Shown here: positions 1-8,530 of the stretch, in pieces
How the letters are laid out: the number at the start of each line of letters is the position of its first letter
Position numbering within the stretch: the first letter of the stretch is position 1
NCBI RefSeq assembly: GCF_038007465.1
Contig: NZ_JBBOXF010000001.1
Location: 4,041,001-4,105,000 of the forward strand
DNA length: 64,000 nt
Origin: Sporosarcina sp. FSL K6-1508
GTDB taxonomy: Bacteria; Bacillota; Bacilli; Bacillales_A; Planococcaceae
Direction of reading: 5' to 3'
Program-made: the position numbers and the translations under genes
The notes under the pieces: model-generated
What the model saw: the letters and a program-made list of their open reading frames with translations, nothing else
Told to the model about the DNA's origin: nothing
The model's database searches: none

Positions 1-267
1 ACGTTCAGCTTGCTTATACTGATGCAGTTCAAAATAATTACAGGCAAGATCCATATAGGCTTTTTTCAATAATTCTTTTGACAACCCTTGTTCGATTGCT
101 TGCTTATAATTATCGATTGCCTGCTGTGCATGTGCTTGAATGCTATAATTCCACGCACACTCAAAATAGATACGACTATCTTTCAATTCAATACTTTCCA
201 GTAATGCAGTAGATCCGGCGATATCACCCTCACGCCGCATTTCAATTGCTTGTTGCAACCTTTCCAA
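1..267 (-). CDS. TPR-like protein, N-terminal part, runs off the left edge
   Basis: Eighty-nine codons are open from a TTG at 267 to the window edge. A strong AGGGGGG ribosome-binding site lies about 8 bases upstream of that TTG, which decides the start. The product is alpha-helical and contains a repeat-like pattern (ALLESIEL..YFECAWNYSIQAHAQQAIDNYKQAIEQGL..AYMDLACNYFELHQY, quoted in parts) with the A/Y/G spacing of tetratricopeptide repeats. TPR proteins of this kind are protein-interaction scaffolds. The function here is unknown because the C-terminus is missing. It lies upstream of and co-directional with nothing visible in the window. Confidence 0.6.
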   Translation of the reverse strand, partial: MERLQQAIEMRREGDIAGSTALLESIELKDSRIYFECAWNYSIQAHAQQAIDNYKQAIEQGLSKELLKKAYMDLACNYFELHQYKQAER

Positions 268-336
268 TGTTAAAGCCCCCCTTAGATCTATATAAAAGTA
301 CTCAGTAAGCAACCTCTTTCAAAGGATAGGTTAACT

Positions 337-1077
337 CTATTCCACATTACCTTTTGCTTCATTCACAATTTGCTTTAAATACCCTTTTGGAATGGGCTCT
401 GTTAATGGAAAGTGTCGTGTAAATGTCTGATCTTTTGTCGTAATGATTTCAAGCAGTAATTCATCGTGCGAGCTAAGTTTATATGGCCCGTTAATAAGAA
501 CTTCGGTAGATTGTCCTTTTGTTAAAACTAATGGCAACTTAGCATCTTCAAAAGAAATCGTCGCGACGCTATCATAGTGGCCAATCGTATCAATTATGAC
601 ATCTTCGGGTGCTGTAAATGTATATTGGAGTTCTTCATTTTTCTTCGTTACCTCAACCGCCTCATCTTTCAATAAAAGCACGAGTATTGTCGCAATCGGT
701 GAATAGGATTCAAACGAAATTTCTGCGGAGACGGCACGGCCTTTCAGAGATAGAAAATATGCAAGTTGATCGTCTGTCAGTTCAACGGCATCTTCTCGCA
801 ACTCATAGCCATCTTGTTTTTCCAGTACTTGTGTATATTCCGTTTCACCATCCCAATTTCCATTCGTACGTGGCGGATAAAAACCTTTTGTACCGTATGC
901 AATTTCCATTACGTATGTATTATCGGTATTCTCAACTATATAGGAGACTGCCAGCGTTTTTGCGGCCTCGTCAAATTGGACAGACATCACAATTGGCTCT
1001 TCCAAATGTGCTTTGGGCCAGACAAAATACGCTCCTACTGCTAAAATTAGCACTAAAGTCAAAATCCACTTTTTCAC
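337..1077 (-). CDS. membrane-anchored hypothetical protein
   Basis: This 246-residue protein begins MKKWILTLVLILAVGAYF, a lysine-initiated hydrophobic segment of about 17 residues that is either a signal peptide without an obvious cleavage site or a membrane anchor. The rest is hydrophilic and beta-rich with no recognisable catalytic motif, so it is probably an extracytoplasmic domain. The ATG is preceded by GGAGG on the minus strand (cattacctcc on the plus strand). I do not recognise the family. It is not in an operon with pbuE, which is divergent. The open frame, codon use and leader make it a convincing gene. Confidence 0.75.
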   Translation of the reverse strand: MKKWILTLVLILAVGAYFVWPKAHLEEPIVMSVQFDEAAKTLAVSYIVENTDNTYVMEIAYGTKGFYPPRTNGNWDGETEYTQVLEKQDGYELREDAVELTDDQLAYFLSLKGRAVSAEISFESYSPIATILVLLLKDEAVEVTKKNEELQYTFTAPEDVIIDTIGHYDSVATISFEDAKLPLVLTKGQSTEVLINGPYKLSSHDELLLEIITTKDQTFTRHFPLTEPIPKGYLKQIVNEAKGNVE

Positions 1078-1340
1078 TTCATTACCTCCGCGCCTGTATT
1101 ATTTTAAAACTTCAGATTCCGTGATTCGTCAACTGAAATTGATAAACAGAATGCTTATTAATTTTACTCTATCATAACTATTGGTAAAAGGCCCCAAGTT
1201 ATAAAACTGTTTAGAATTACTTTACAGGCTGGAGCAAATTTACTAAAACAAGCGGCTTGGTTGTTGATTGATTATTATTAGGGCTTGATAAACCTTTAAC
1301 GGCATGGTAAATTGAAAATGGAAAATTTCATACGGAAATC

Positions 1341-1410
1341 AATATGTATAACCTCAATAATATGGTTTGAGGGTCTCTACCAGGAACCGTTAAATCCTGA
1401 TTACAAAAGT
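1341..1410 (+). promoter_or_regulatory. purine riboswitch aptamer, adenine class
   Basis: The three-way-junction aptamer can be drawn directly. P1 pairs TGTA (1345-1348) with TACA (1402-1405), P2 pairs CCTCAA with TTGAGG, and P3 pairs CAGGA with TCCTG. Junction sequence GTCTCTAC and loop TATGG match the conserved purine-riboswitch core. The base at the ligand-discriminating position (equivalent to 74 in xpt) is U at 1401, which specifies adenine; guanine sensors have C. The following gene is a PbuE-like purine exporter, which is the classic partner of the adenine riboswitch in Bacillus subtilis. Confidence 0.93.
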
Positions 1411-1439
1411 GCTACTCACTTTGTAATCGGGATTTTTTT
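1395..1439 (+). terminator. riboswitch-controlled terminator before pbuE
   Basis: The arm TCCTGATTACAAAAGTG (1395-1411) pairs with CACTTTGTAATCGGGA (1417-1432), with a single bulged A, and is followed by seven Ts. The left arm uses the 3' strands of aptamer helices P3 and P1, so aptamer and terminator are mutually exclusive. Adenine binding should therefore block termination, giving an ON switch like that of B. subtilis pbuE. Confidence 0.92.
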
Positions 1440-1547
1440 ATTTCAAAAAATCTATTAACGGGTACATTGATAGCATTTTCCTGAATGGAAAAATAGAAAA
1501 GTTGAACGAAAGAATTCATTCATTCAACATATATAGGAGGAAATAAA

Positions 1548-2732
1548 ATGGATTTCAGAGTTTTTATACTTGCGGCATCTACAATTACAGTAGGGCTCGT
1601 TGAATTGATTGTGGGAGGGATATTACCGATTATCGCGGACGACTTAGACGTCACAATTGGAACCGCAGGGCAGCTTATTACGGTTTTCGCTCTTGTTTAT
1701 GCAATTGCTGGACCTGTTCTTTTATCACTTACCGCAAAAGTCGAGCGAAAAAAACTGTATCTGATTACGTTATCCGTATTTTTCGTCGGAAATATAATGA
1801 CTTACTTCAGCCCTACATTTTCATTTCTCATGATCGCGAGGATTATTACTTCGATGAGTGCAGCTTTGGTTATTGTTCTTTCCCTGACCATAACAGCAAG
1901 GATTGTAGATGCTCCACGTCGGGCAAAAGCATTGGGCTACATATACATGGGCATTAGTTCGTCCCTCGTATTGGGCGTTCCTTTAGGAATCATCATTACA
2001 GATTCATTTGGATGGCGCGCTGTCTTTTTAGGAATTGCCATTCTTTCAATTGGATCCTTCATTCTAATTTCTGTATTTCTTGAAAAGATTCCAGCGGGAG
2101 AAGTACAACCACTTTCTGCACAAATTAAAGCGCTTGGCAATAAAAAAATTATTTTTGCCCACTTGGCCACCATGTTCATGTTAGCCGGGCATTACACTGT
2201 TTACGCATATTTCACACCTTTTTTAGAAACAAATTTACAGTTGAGTCAGTATTGGATCAGTATTTGTTATTTCCTTTTTGGGATTGCTGCTGTGGGTGGC
2301 GGAGCTTTCGGGGGAGAACTTGCGAATCGAATCGGTTCTACGAAAAGCATCTTAACCATCCTTGGTGCATTCGCCGTTATCCTATTTGTACTGCCTTATT
2401 CGACATTTTCTTTTCCAGTATTTATTGTTGTAATGATGATTTGGGGAGCATTAAGTTGGAGCCTTGCCCCTCCTCAACAGGATTATATTATTCAAACAGA
2501 CCCGATTTCATCTGATATCCATCAGAGTTTCAATAACTCCGCTTTACAGCTTGGAATTGCATTGGGTTCAGGAATTGGTGGTGTCGCGTTGGGACATACC
2601 GGATCAGTTACCAGCACGGCAACGATTGGATCTGCAGTTGTAGTCATCGCCTTTATATGCGCTGTCATTTCACTTTCCATGTCACCGCGTACGGCATCGA
2701 GCCTCCAAACAAACGAACCCGATTGCAAATAA
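1548..2732 (+). CDS. pbuE: purine base/ribonucleoside efflux pump PbuE (MFS)
   Basis: This 394-residue protein has about 12 membrane-spanning segments. Its N-terminus closely resembles the B. subtilis exporter PbuE (AASTI.VGLVELIVGGILP.IA.DLD, and the loop AKVERKKLYLI). PbuE belongs to the DHA1 branch of the major facilitator superfamily and exports hypoxanthine, adenine and related bases and nucleosides across the cytoplasmic membrane by proton exchange. The length matches the family (about 390). The ATG has the site AGGAGG 7 bases upstream. An adenine-type riboswitch and its terminator lie directly upstream, which strongly supports the assignment. The gene appears monocistronic. Confidence 0.93.
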   Translation: MDFRVFILAASTITVGLVELIVGGILPIIADDLDVTIGTAGQLITVFALVYAIAGPVLLSLTAKVERKKLYLITLSVFFVGNIMTYFSPTFSFLMIARIITSMSAALVIVLSLTITARIVDAPRRAKALGYIYMGISSSLVLGVPLGIIITDSFGWRAVFLGIAILSIGSFILISVFLEKIPAGEVQPLSAQIKALGNKKIIFAHLATMFMLAGHYTVYAYFTPFLETNLQLSQYWISICYFLFGIAAVGGGAFGGELANRIGSTKSILTILGAFAVILFVLPYSTFSFPVFIVVMMIWGALSWSLAPPQQDYIIQTDPISSDIHQSFNNSALQLGIALGSGIGGVALGHTGSVTSTATIGSAVVVIAFICAVISLSMSPRTASSLQTNEPDCK

Positions 2733-2784
2733 GAGGGGTATTTCAAAAAAGCCCAGTTGCTAATTGAATGGCCAATCAGTAAAA

Positions 2785-2826
2785 GGTGCCAGGTTATAAA
2801 AAAATTCATCGTTGTTTTATAACCTG
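2785..2826. repeat. GGTRCC-palindrome family, truncated copy
   Basis: The left arm GGTGCCAGGTTATAAAA faces a right arm TTGTTTTATAACCTG across the loop ATTCATCG. The terminal GGCACC of the right arm is missing and is replaced by the start of a second palindrome. Fuller copies of the family occur at 8683-8731, 15342-15388, 34725-34771 and 40106-40152. Confidence 0.8.
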
Positions 2827-2856
2827 TATCAGAACACTATAGTGTTCTGATACAGG
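2823..2856. promoter_or_regulatory. perfect 34-bp palindrome upstream of the VOC gene
   Basis: CCTGTATCAGAACACTA (2823-2839) is followed immediately by its exact reverse complement (2840-2856). No T-run follows, so it is not a terminator. It ends 43 bases before the VOC start codon and overlaps a possible weak promoter (TTCTGA 2845-2850, then TATAGA 2868-2873, 17-base spacing). An operator for a dimeric repressor is the simplest reading; this is inference. Confidence 0.6.
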
Positions 2857-2899
2857 GAAGCCTATACTATAGATACAACGTTCAAAGGAGAGATGAGCA

Positions 2900-3268
2900 A
2901 TGACTACATTCCTGACAGGTATTGATCACATCCAAATTGCAGCGCCAGCTGGTTCCGATGAAGCCGCAAGACGATTTTACGGTGAGTTGCTCGGTATGGA
3001 AGAAATTCCGAAACCGGAAAACTTATAAGCCCGTAGCGGCTGTTGGTTCCTTTGTGGTCCTCAAGAAGTTCATATTCGTATCCAAAACGACTTCACTCCA
3101 GCTATAAAAGCGCATCCTGGGTTTACAGTGAATGCGCTAGAACATTTAAAATCACGATTGCAAAAAGCCAATTACACAATTAGCGAAGAACCGCCAATCG
3201 ACGGACGTTACCGATTTTTCACCCATGACCCGTTTGGTAATCGAATTGAGTTTTTAGAGTTTGAATGA
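2900..3268 (+). pseudogene. VOC/glyoxalase-family protein interrupted by one in-frame stop
   Basis: From an ATG with a good AAAGGAG site the frame reads MTTFLTGIDHIQIAAPAG.. to LGMEEIPKPENL, then meets TAA at 3026-3028. It continues in the same frame with ARSGCWFLCGPQEVHIRIQ and ends HDPFGNRIEFLEFE at 3266-3268. Both halves are typical of small vicinal-oxygen-chelate proteins (glyoxalase/bleomycin-resistance/dioxygenase fold): an N-terminal metal-ligand His in GIDHIQI and a C-terminal Glu in RIEFLE. The 123-codon total equals the family length. The stop sits where relatives usually carry Lys or another residue before A-R-G/S-G, so a single substitution is enough to explain it. A sequencing error cannot be excluded. 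Confidence 0.88.
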
Positions 3269-3366
3269 ATTCCACGAAGAAGGGCGCACCCATATTATGA
3301 TAACTCGAATGACAGTCGTTTATGGGCGAATTAGGAATTTCCGCCCAACCATACACAAAATAAAAT

Positions 3367-3397
3367 CGCCAAGAAATTGTATTTCCTCTTGGCGTTT
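3367..3397 (+). terminator. terminator after the VOC pseudogene
   Basis: CGCCAAG (3367-3373) pairs with CTTGGCG (3388-3394), extended by AAA/TTT pairs within the loop side, and is followed by TTTGCT. It also lies just beyond the 3' end of the convergent histidine kinase gene. Confidence 0.6.
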
Positions 3398-3439
3398 GCT
3401 ACATAAACAAGGATTCAATCACGCTTCATTATTTTATTT

Positions 3440-5107
3440 TTAAACCCTTAGCAATGAAATTGTAATCGTCGTACCCTCATGATTTGAATCCGCCTGTATC
3501 CTACCACCATGCGCTTCAACAAGCTGTTTGGCAATTGTCATGCCTAGCCCGGTTCCACTGCCATCCGCAGTCGTATTTGTCCCGCGGTAATAACGGTCAA
3601 ACAAGTTTTCCAATACATCCGCCGACATTCCCACACCCTCATCTCGCACTTGCAGTAATACCTCATTAGCATCTGAAATCACATTCATATGGATTGGTGT
3701 CTGTACCGGATTATGCTTCACTGCATTCCCAATCACATTATCCAACACCCGTCCGAAACGCTTCAGATCAATGGAGACGTAAATAGATTCCCTCTGCTTC
3801 TGGATATGGAGTTCTTCCAAGCTATTTCGTTCAACATATCCCCTTACATATCCTCCAAGTTCAACACGTTCCTTTTCAAGTACCACGCCGTCACTTTTCA
3901 ACTGATACGTATAGGTCAGATCATTGATAAGATCATCCATATAGCCCGCTTTCTCTTGCATAACTAATGCAAACTTCTGTACTTCTTCGCTTGTCCATTC
4001 ATGGTCTGACCCAAGCATAACCGAATAGCCATAAATCGAACTAAGCGGCGTTTTCAAATCATGCGAAAGCCCCGTCACCCAATCCTCTCTCAGCTGCTCC
4101 GTCTTTTTCAACTTCCATTCATTCGCTTCCAAGCTGTTAGCTAGCGCAATCAGAGACTGATCGACATCATCATACATCCGATATTTTCGTTTCAACCTGC
4201 CATCCTTCGCATTCCGCAATTTCTTGTCTGCTAACAGCGTATAATCTTTTTTCGACAACCGCTCAATTCGTCTTAAAAAATAAAACACAGGTCTTCCTAA
4301 TCGACGTCCAATCCACAAAGAGAAGCCTGCTATGAACAGCAGCAGAACACCATGAAAAATTGCAAAACCAATCAGCATTCTCATGATAAAGTCATTAAAT
4401 AGTGTATCAAACTGGGTATAATAGCGATTTGGTATTCGAACAACAGCAGTTGTCCCATCATCCAACTGTATCGACGTTATCATTTCTTGATGTTCAGTAA
4501 GTCTCCTAGAGTTCGCTAACAAATTTACACCAGTCAAAGGAACACCTTCACTGTTTATGGAATCGATGACATTGCCCTCTCTATCATAAAGCTCAAAAAT
4601 CGCATTATGTTCTTCAAGTAGCCTCTTGCCATCTTCACCAAGCTGGGGAAACATTTCTGTATTTTGAATGCCCACCATAACCCGGTCACTTTCCGTACTT
4701 TCCGTGAATAGCAGGTAAATTTCGTCTTCGACCGACCAGATGTGAGAACGTTTATCTCCCGACATTGCTATCAAATCCGAAAAACTGTATGGAACAGGAC
4801 CTGTTATTAATTCCGAAGATGACAACAGGACATTTCCTTGTTCATCAATCAATTCCAACGACCCACCACTCCGCTGCGCAATCTCTTTTAGGTAAGCTGA
4901 AAATGAATAATCCCCTTCTTTATTCATATCAATATGAGACTCAATGTCATTCGTAGTAGCCTCCCTAATATCTCCATACGTTGAAAATCCGGTCACTATT
5001 TCTGCAAATATATATACAAGCATCAGAAGAGATACAACACCAAGCATCGCATAGAACACAAAGAAATAACCTGCGAATCGAAGGGTCATTTTTCCTGATA
5101 ACTTCAT
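3440..5107 (-). CDS. sensor histidine kinase of an OmpR-type two-component system
   Basis: This 555-residue class I kinase has a membrane segment near residues 12-36, an extracytoplasmic sensor region of about 200 residues, and a second membrane segment near 240-265. A HAMP-like linker is followed by a dimerisation domain with the phospho-accepting His in GLSHDLKTPLS (H349). The catalytic domain shows N (NVIGNAVKHNP), G1 (DEGVGM) and G2 (GTGLGMTIAKQL) boxes. I place the start at 5107, not the longer in-frame 5146, because AGGGAG lies 8 bases upstream and the start then directly follows the regulator's stop codon, as expected for translational coupling. The signal is unknown. A divergent DUF418 gene lies beyond the regulator. 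Confidence 0.92.
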   Translation of the reverse strand: MKLSGKMTLRFAGYFFVFYAMLGVVSLLMLVYIFAEIVTGFSTYGDIREATTNDIESHIDMNKEGDYSFSAYLKEIAQRSGGSLELIDEQGNVLLSSSELITGPVPYSFSDLIAMSGDKRSHIWSVEDEIYLLFTESTESDRVMVGIQNTEMFPQLGEDGKRLLEEHNAIFELYDREGNVIDSINSEGVPLTGVNLLANSRRLTEHQEMITSIQLDDGTTAVVRIPNRYYTQFDTLFNDFIMRMLIGFAIFHGVLLLFIAGFSLWIGRRLGRPVFYFLRRIERLSKKDYTLLADKKLRNAKDGRLKRKYRMYDDVDQSLIALANSLEANEWKLKKTEQLREDWVTGLSHDLKTPLSSIYGYSVMLGSDHEWTSEEVQKFALVMQEKAGYMDDLINDLTYTYQLKSDGVVLEKERVELGGYVRGYVERNSLEELHIQKQRESIYVSIDLKRFGRVLDNVIGNAVKHNPVQTPIHMNVISDANEVLLQVRDEGVGMSADVLENLFDRYYRGTNTTADGSGTGLGMTIAKQLVEAHGGRIQADSNHEGTTITISLLRV

Positions 5108-5108
5108 G

Positions 5109-5807
5109 TCATTCTCCCTTCCCTTGAAGTTTGTAGCCAATGCCACGGACAGTCTTCAAAAACTCTGGACGGCTTGGATCTACCTCAATCTTTTCTCTCA
5201 ATCGACGGATATGAACCATAATCGTATTATCATCTATGAAACTGTCCTCGCCCCATACCTTTTCATAAAGCTGTTCTTTTGACAGCACTTGACCCGGATG
5301 ATTACAAAACAGTTCCAACAAGTGAAATTGCTTGCCCGGAAGCGTCATCGTTTTACCATTCACAAACAATTCGGCGGCAATCGGATCAAAACGGAAATGA
5401 CCAAAGTCATAAGGGTCTTGCTGTATTTCTGTCGTTGCCATATAGCGACTTGTTTGCACTTTTACACGTGCAGCCAATTCCATCGGGTTAAACGGTTTCG
5501 TTATATAATCATCCGCTCCATGCATGAAACCTCTCAATTTATCAGCGTCGGATGATTTGGCTGTCAGGAAGAAAATTGGTGCGGCAGATACATGACGAAT
5601 TTTTTGTGCCAACTCAAGACCCGTTCCATCTGGTAACATAATATCGAGAATGTGTAGGTCATACAGTTTTTTAGAGATAAGCTCATCCGCTTCCTTATAG
5701 GTCTCACAAACATCAATATCGCTAAACCCTTCCTTGCGTAAAATAATATCAAGCATATCCCCAATCGCCTGTTCATCATCCACAACAAGTATTTTTGCCT
5801 GTTCCAC
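5109..5807 (-). CDS. OmpR/PhoB-family response regulator
   Basis: This 232-residue protein has a receiver domain (acidic pair D10/D11, phospho-acceptor D55 in LHILDIMLPDG, T in FLTAK, K105 in TKPF). A C-terminal winged helix ends TVRGIGYKL, as in OmpR/PhoB regulators. It is the first gene of a two-gene operon with the kinase, whose ATG begins one base after this gene's TGA. Direct repeats TTAAGG spaced 11 bases apart upstream (5824-5840) are a plausible autoregulatory binding site for this type of regulator. Confidence 0.95.
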   Translation of the reverse strand: MEQAKILVVDDEQAIGDMLDIILRKEGFSDIDVCETYKEADELISKKLYDLHILDIMLPDGTGLELAQKIRHVSAAPIFFLTAKSSDADKLRGFMHGADDYITKPFNPMELAARVKVQTSRYMATTEIQQDPYDFGHFRFDPIAAELFVNGKTMTLPGKQFHLLELFCNHPGQVLSKEQLYEKVWGEDSFIDDNTIMVHIRRLREKIEVDPSRPEFLKTVRGIGYKLQGKGE

Positions 5808-5823
5808 TAAATTCCCTCCAAAT

Positions 5824-5840
5824 TTAAGGTCCCGTTAAGG
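5824..5840. promoter_or_regulatory. direct repeat TTAAGG-N5-TTAAGG, candidate regulator box
   Basis: Two TTAAGG hexamers start 11 bases apart (5824 and 5835), the one-helical-turn spacing typical of OmpR-family dimer sites. They lie in the 138-base divergent region between the response regulator and the DUF418 gene, so one bound dimer could control both. Binding itself is inferred. Confidence 0.5.
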
Positions 5841-5945
5841 TTCCTTTCATTTCCATATAAGCTTCTTCCATTATACTAACAAATGAAGGAGGTATTTAGT
5901 ACGGTCAACCATCGTTGTCAGACAAAAGTATTGGGGGAATAAAAA

Positions 5946-7160
5946 TTGCAACCACAACGAATTCACTTAATTGATGGAATGCGAGGATTGAGCTTATTCG
6001 GGATTTTACTAGCAAACTTGCTTATTTTTCAATATGGAATCTATGGGAAAGATTCGATTTCAATCCCTTCACTATCATCAGTAGATACGGGGACTTATCA
6101 GTTTCTAAAAATATTTATCGAAAGCAGTTTCATGCCGATTTTCACATTTCTTTTCGGGTACTCCATGATTAAAATGGCGGAAGGAATAGAGAGAAACGGT
6201 GCAAAAGTGAAGCGCCACCTTGTTCGACGTTTTATATTGTTAGCGGCAATTGGTCTTCTGCACAGCAGTTTCCTATGGGAGGGAGATATTTTATTCCTCT
6301 ATGGAATGATGGGCTTTTTCCTTCTACTGTTTTTAAATCGCAAAAAGAAGACACTACTGATTTGGGGCATAATCCTTTTCGTACTCTCAAGCGCGCTTAC
6401 ATATGGACAATTAGAAGAACCCATCGAAGATTTGGAACGAATGGCAACATATATTACAAACACAAATGATGTGTATGCGAATGGGACGTATACGGAAATC
6501 ATGACACACCGAATCAATGAAGATCCGCTAAACATATCTGGATTAGAAGTCGCGTTCATGCTTTTATTTGCGCCACTTGCTTTAGCTCCACTATTTTTAT
6601 TTGGCATGTACGCAGCAAGAGCAAATCATTTTTCAAACCCAACATCCGAACGTAACAGATACAAAATCGGCATGGCTATCCTTTTACCTTTGGGACTTTT
6701 ACTAAAAAGTGTAGGGACACTCGCAGCAGAAAATGACTGGACCTACGTCTTCCTCAGCATCGGTGGACCATTGCTCGCACTAGGCTATATTTCTGCATTT
6801 GCTTACGCCTATACCCGGTTTTCCAAATTCATCATGATGAACGCTTTCGAAAATGTTGGCAAATTATCATTAACGAATTACCTGCTTCAAACCGTCATCT
6901 GTACATCCATTTTTTATGGCTACGGTCTCGGGCAATTTGGAAAACTCGGTGTCCTGAACAGTATTGTAATCGGACTCGTCATTTTCTCTGTCCAATGTGT
7001 TCTCAGCCATTGGTATCTAAAACATTTCCGCCGTGGACCACTCGAATTCATTCTACGCATGTGGACAAACTTTTCGTGGAGTGGACGTGTGAAAGTCAAA
7101 AACAAACAGTCCAGTTACCCACCTGTGGATAACCAACAACCAGGTTTTACAGGACAATAA
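5946..7160 (+). CDS. DUF418 multi-pass membrane protein
   Basis: This 404-residue protein starts at TTG with GGGGGA 8 bases upstream. The N-terminal RIHLIDGMRGLSLFGILLANL, the motif SFMPIFTFLFGYSM and the C-terminal half with FENVGKLSLTNYLLQT are characteristic of DUF418 (YeiB-like) proteins, which are thought to be transmembrane acyltransferase-like proteins of uncertain substrate. About nine or ten hydrophobic segments are visible. It is divergent from the two-component system and shares its regulatory region, so control by that system is likely. A second DUF418 protein at 54768-55901 is also adjacent to a two-component system. Confidence 0.88.
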   Translation: MQPQRIHLIDGMRGLSLFGILLANLLIFQYGIYGKDSISIPSLSSVDTGTYQFLKIFIESSFMPIFTFLFGYSMIKMAEGIERNGAKVKRHLVRRFILLAAIGLLHSSFLWEGDILFLYGMMGFFLLLFLNRKKKTLLIWGIILFVLSSALTYGQLEEPIEDLERMATYITNTNDVYANGTYTEIMTHRINEDPLNISGLEVAFMLLFAPLALAPLFLFGMYAARANHFSNPTSERNRYKIGMAILLPLGLLLKSVGTLAAENDWTYVFLSIGGPLLALGYISAFAYAYTRFSKFIMMNAFENVGKLSLTNYLLQTVICTSIFYGYGLGQFGKLGVLNSIVIGLVIFSVQCVLSHWYLKHFRRGPLEFILRMWTNFSWSGRVKVKNKQSSYPPVDNQQPGFTGQ

Positions 7161-7188
7161 GTTGTCCACGGATTAAAAAATATTGAAG

Positions 7189-7240
7189 TATACACAAACC
7201 GGAGCAAAGCTTATATTAGCCTTGCTCCGGTTTGTGTATA
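7189..7240 (+). terminator. strong hairpin after the DUF418 gene
   Basis: TATACACAAACCGGAGCAA (7189-7207) is perfectly complementary to 7222-7240. There is no clear T-run on the plus strand, so termination efficiency is uncertain, but it sits 29 bases after the stop codon. Confidence 0.6.
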
Positions 7241-7346
7241 GTCAATAGAAAAAAAGGATTACAATCATCTTTGTATTATAATGGCAACATTCTTAATAAA
7301 AGTACATATCACTGAAAAAGCACGTCTATTCTAATGTGATTCTAGA

Positions 7347-7889
7347 GTGTTTAGTAGCAATCCAATCAAGAATAAACCTAACCCTTTGAAAGTGTTACAA
7401 AAAGGAAATTTGATACCTCTACGTATTGTATACAGCACAATAGAACTACTACATTCAGGAAGATCTCTTGAACTTGGATGTGGACTCGGTAGAAACGCTA
7501 TTTACTTAATGCAAAAAGGTTGTACAGACGATGCAGTAGATCTATCGGAACAATCACTACAATGGGCAGCTGAACGAGCGAAAGAAAACAATCTAACTGT
7601 AAACCTCATTCATAAAAATATTTTTGATATGAAAGTTAAAGTTGAAACATACGATATCGTCTACGACTCAGGCTGTTTTCATCATATAGCTTCTCACAGA
7701 AGAATGGATTATGTACATTTGGTGCAAAAGGCTTTAAAGCCAGGTGGTTACTTTGCCATTACTTGTTTTGTTCAAGGCGGAGAATTAGGCGGCGCAGACA
7801 TATCAGATGAGGTTTTTGGTATGGTAGGATTATGGACTACTTTATTTAGAAAAAAATGTGATTCTTGTACAAAAACATTAACCACTTGA
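7347..7889 (+). pseudogene. SAM-dependent methyltransferase, probably internally deleted
   Basis: The frame contains a class I methyltransferase signature: motif I LELGCGLGRNAIYL, an acidic motif AVDLSEQSL, and YDIVYDSGCFHHI before LKPGGYFAITCF. Two things suggest decay. The GTG start has no convincing ribosome-binding site, lies directly after an in-frame stop, and leaves no normal N-terminus. The stretch GGADISDEVFG runs straight into WTTLFRKK, which in relatives is the extreme C-terminus, so about 50 residues seem to be missing from the C-terminal part. The two adjacent downstream gene fragments support a decayed locus. Substrate unknown. Confidence 0.65.
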
Positions 7890-8015
7890 AGTTAGAATGG
7901 ACGTAGTTTGTGGCAAGTACAATGTTATCTTACTTGCCCATTCCCAAATGCTATAATTGATTGTATTACGAATACGTCAGATAACTTAAAAAGATTTATG
8001 GGAGTGGTTTTAATA

Positions 8016-8102
8016 ATGAAAAAAACAGCAGTTTTATTATATCCAGAGTTTAGTGAATACGAGCTCACAACTGCACTATCGATATTGATGGCTTATCACT
8101 AA
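8016..8102 (+). pseudogene. DJ-1/PfpI-family N-terminal fragment
   Basis: An ATG preceded by GGGAGTGG opens a frame MKKTAVLLYPEFSEYELTTA, which matches the first beta-strand and helix of DJ-1/PfpI (type 1 glutamine-amidotransferase-like) proteins. It stops after 28 codons. The following DNA encodes an unrelated domain in another frame, so the rest of the gene appears to have been deleted. Confidence 0.6.
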
Positions 8103-8530
8103 CTTTTGTTGAAAATTATTTCGTTGGGACACCGGCTGTCATCAAAACCAGTGTCCAAAATGACAGTGCGTCCAACTACCGATTGGTCAAATTTTATCAT
8201 ATAGATGTCATGAAAGATAACCAGTGGTACATCATCACCTATTTAGATGCCGTGTTCTTGGAGAATCCGGCTTTCATAGATTTTGGAAGCATGTTTGTAG
8301 CTGGTGGTGAAGCGCATCAGGAATTTTTCGTTGTCGCACTTGGTGTCATACTTATCCCAGGGAATTATCGTCTTGTGAAAACATTTCTCTCAAAAGAAGA
8401 GCCCATGCATGAACAATCTGTCGCTGTCCCTTTCACCGGGGAAGGAACAAAGCGAATGGGCCTTGTTCCGGTTTATTGTTACGACAATGATAGGAGCGCG
8501 AATGAGTGCACCTTCTTGCTTTTGGTCTAA
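8102..8530 (+). pseudogene. bacterial Ig-like domain protein, N-terminally truncated
   Basis: From 8102 the frame reads TFVENYFVGTPAVIKTSVQN, then YHIDVMKDNQWYIITY, FGSMFVAGGEAHQEFFV, and a C-terminal GNYRLVKTFLSK with VAVPF. This alternation of strands and the final PG.YRLVK..F pattern are characteristic of small secreted bacterial Ig-like (Big) proteins. No start codon or signal peptide is present in frame, and the upstream junction abuts the DJ-1 fragment. The last 20 or so codons read through into the hairpin array, so the original stop may also be lost. Confidence 0.5.
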
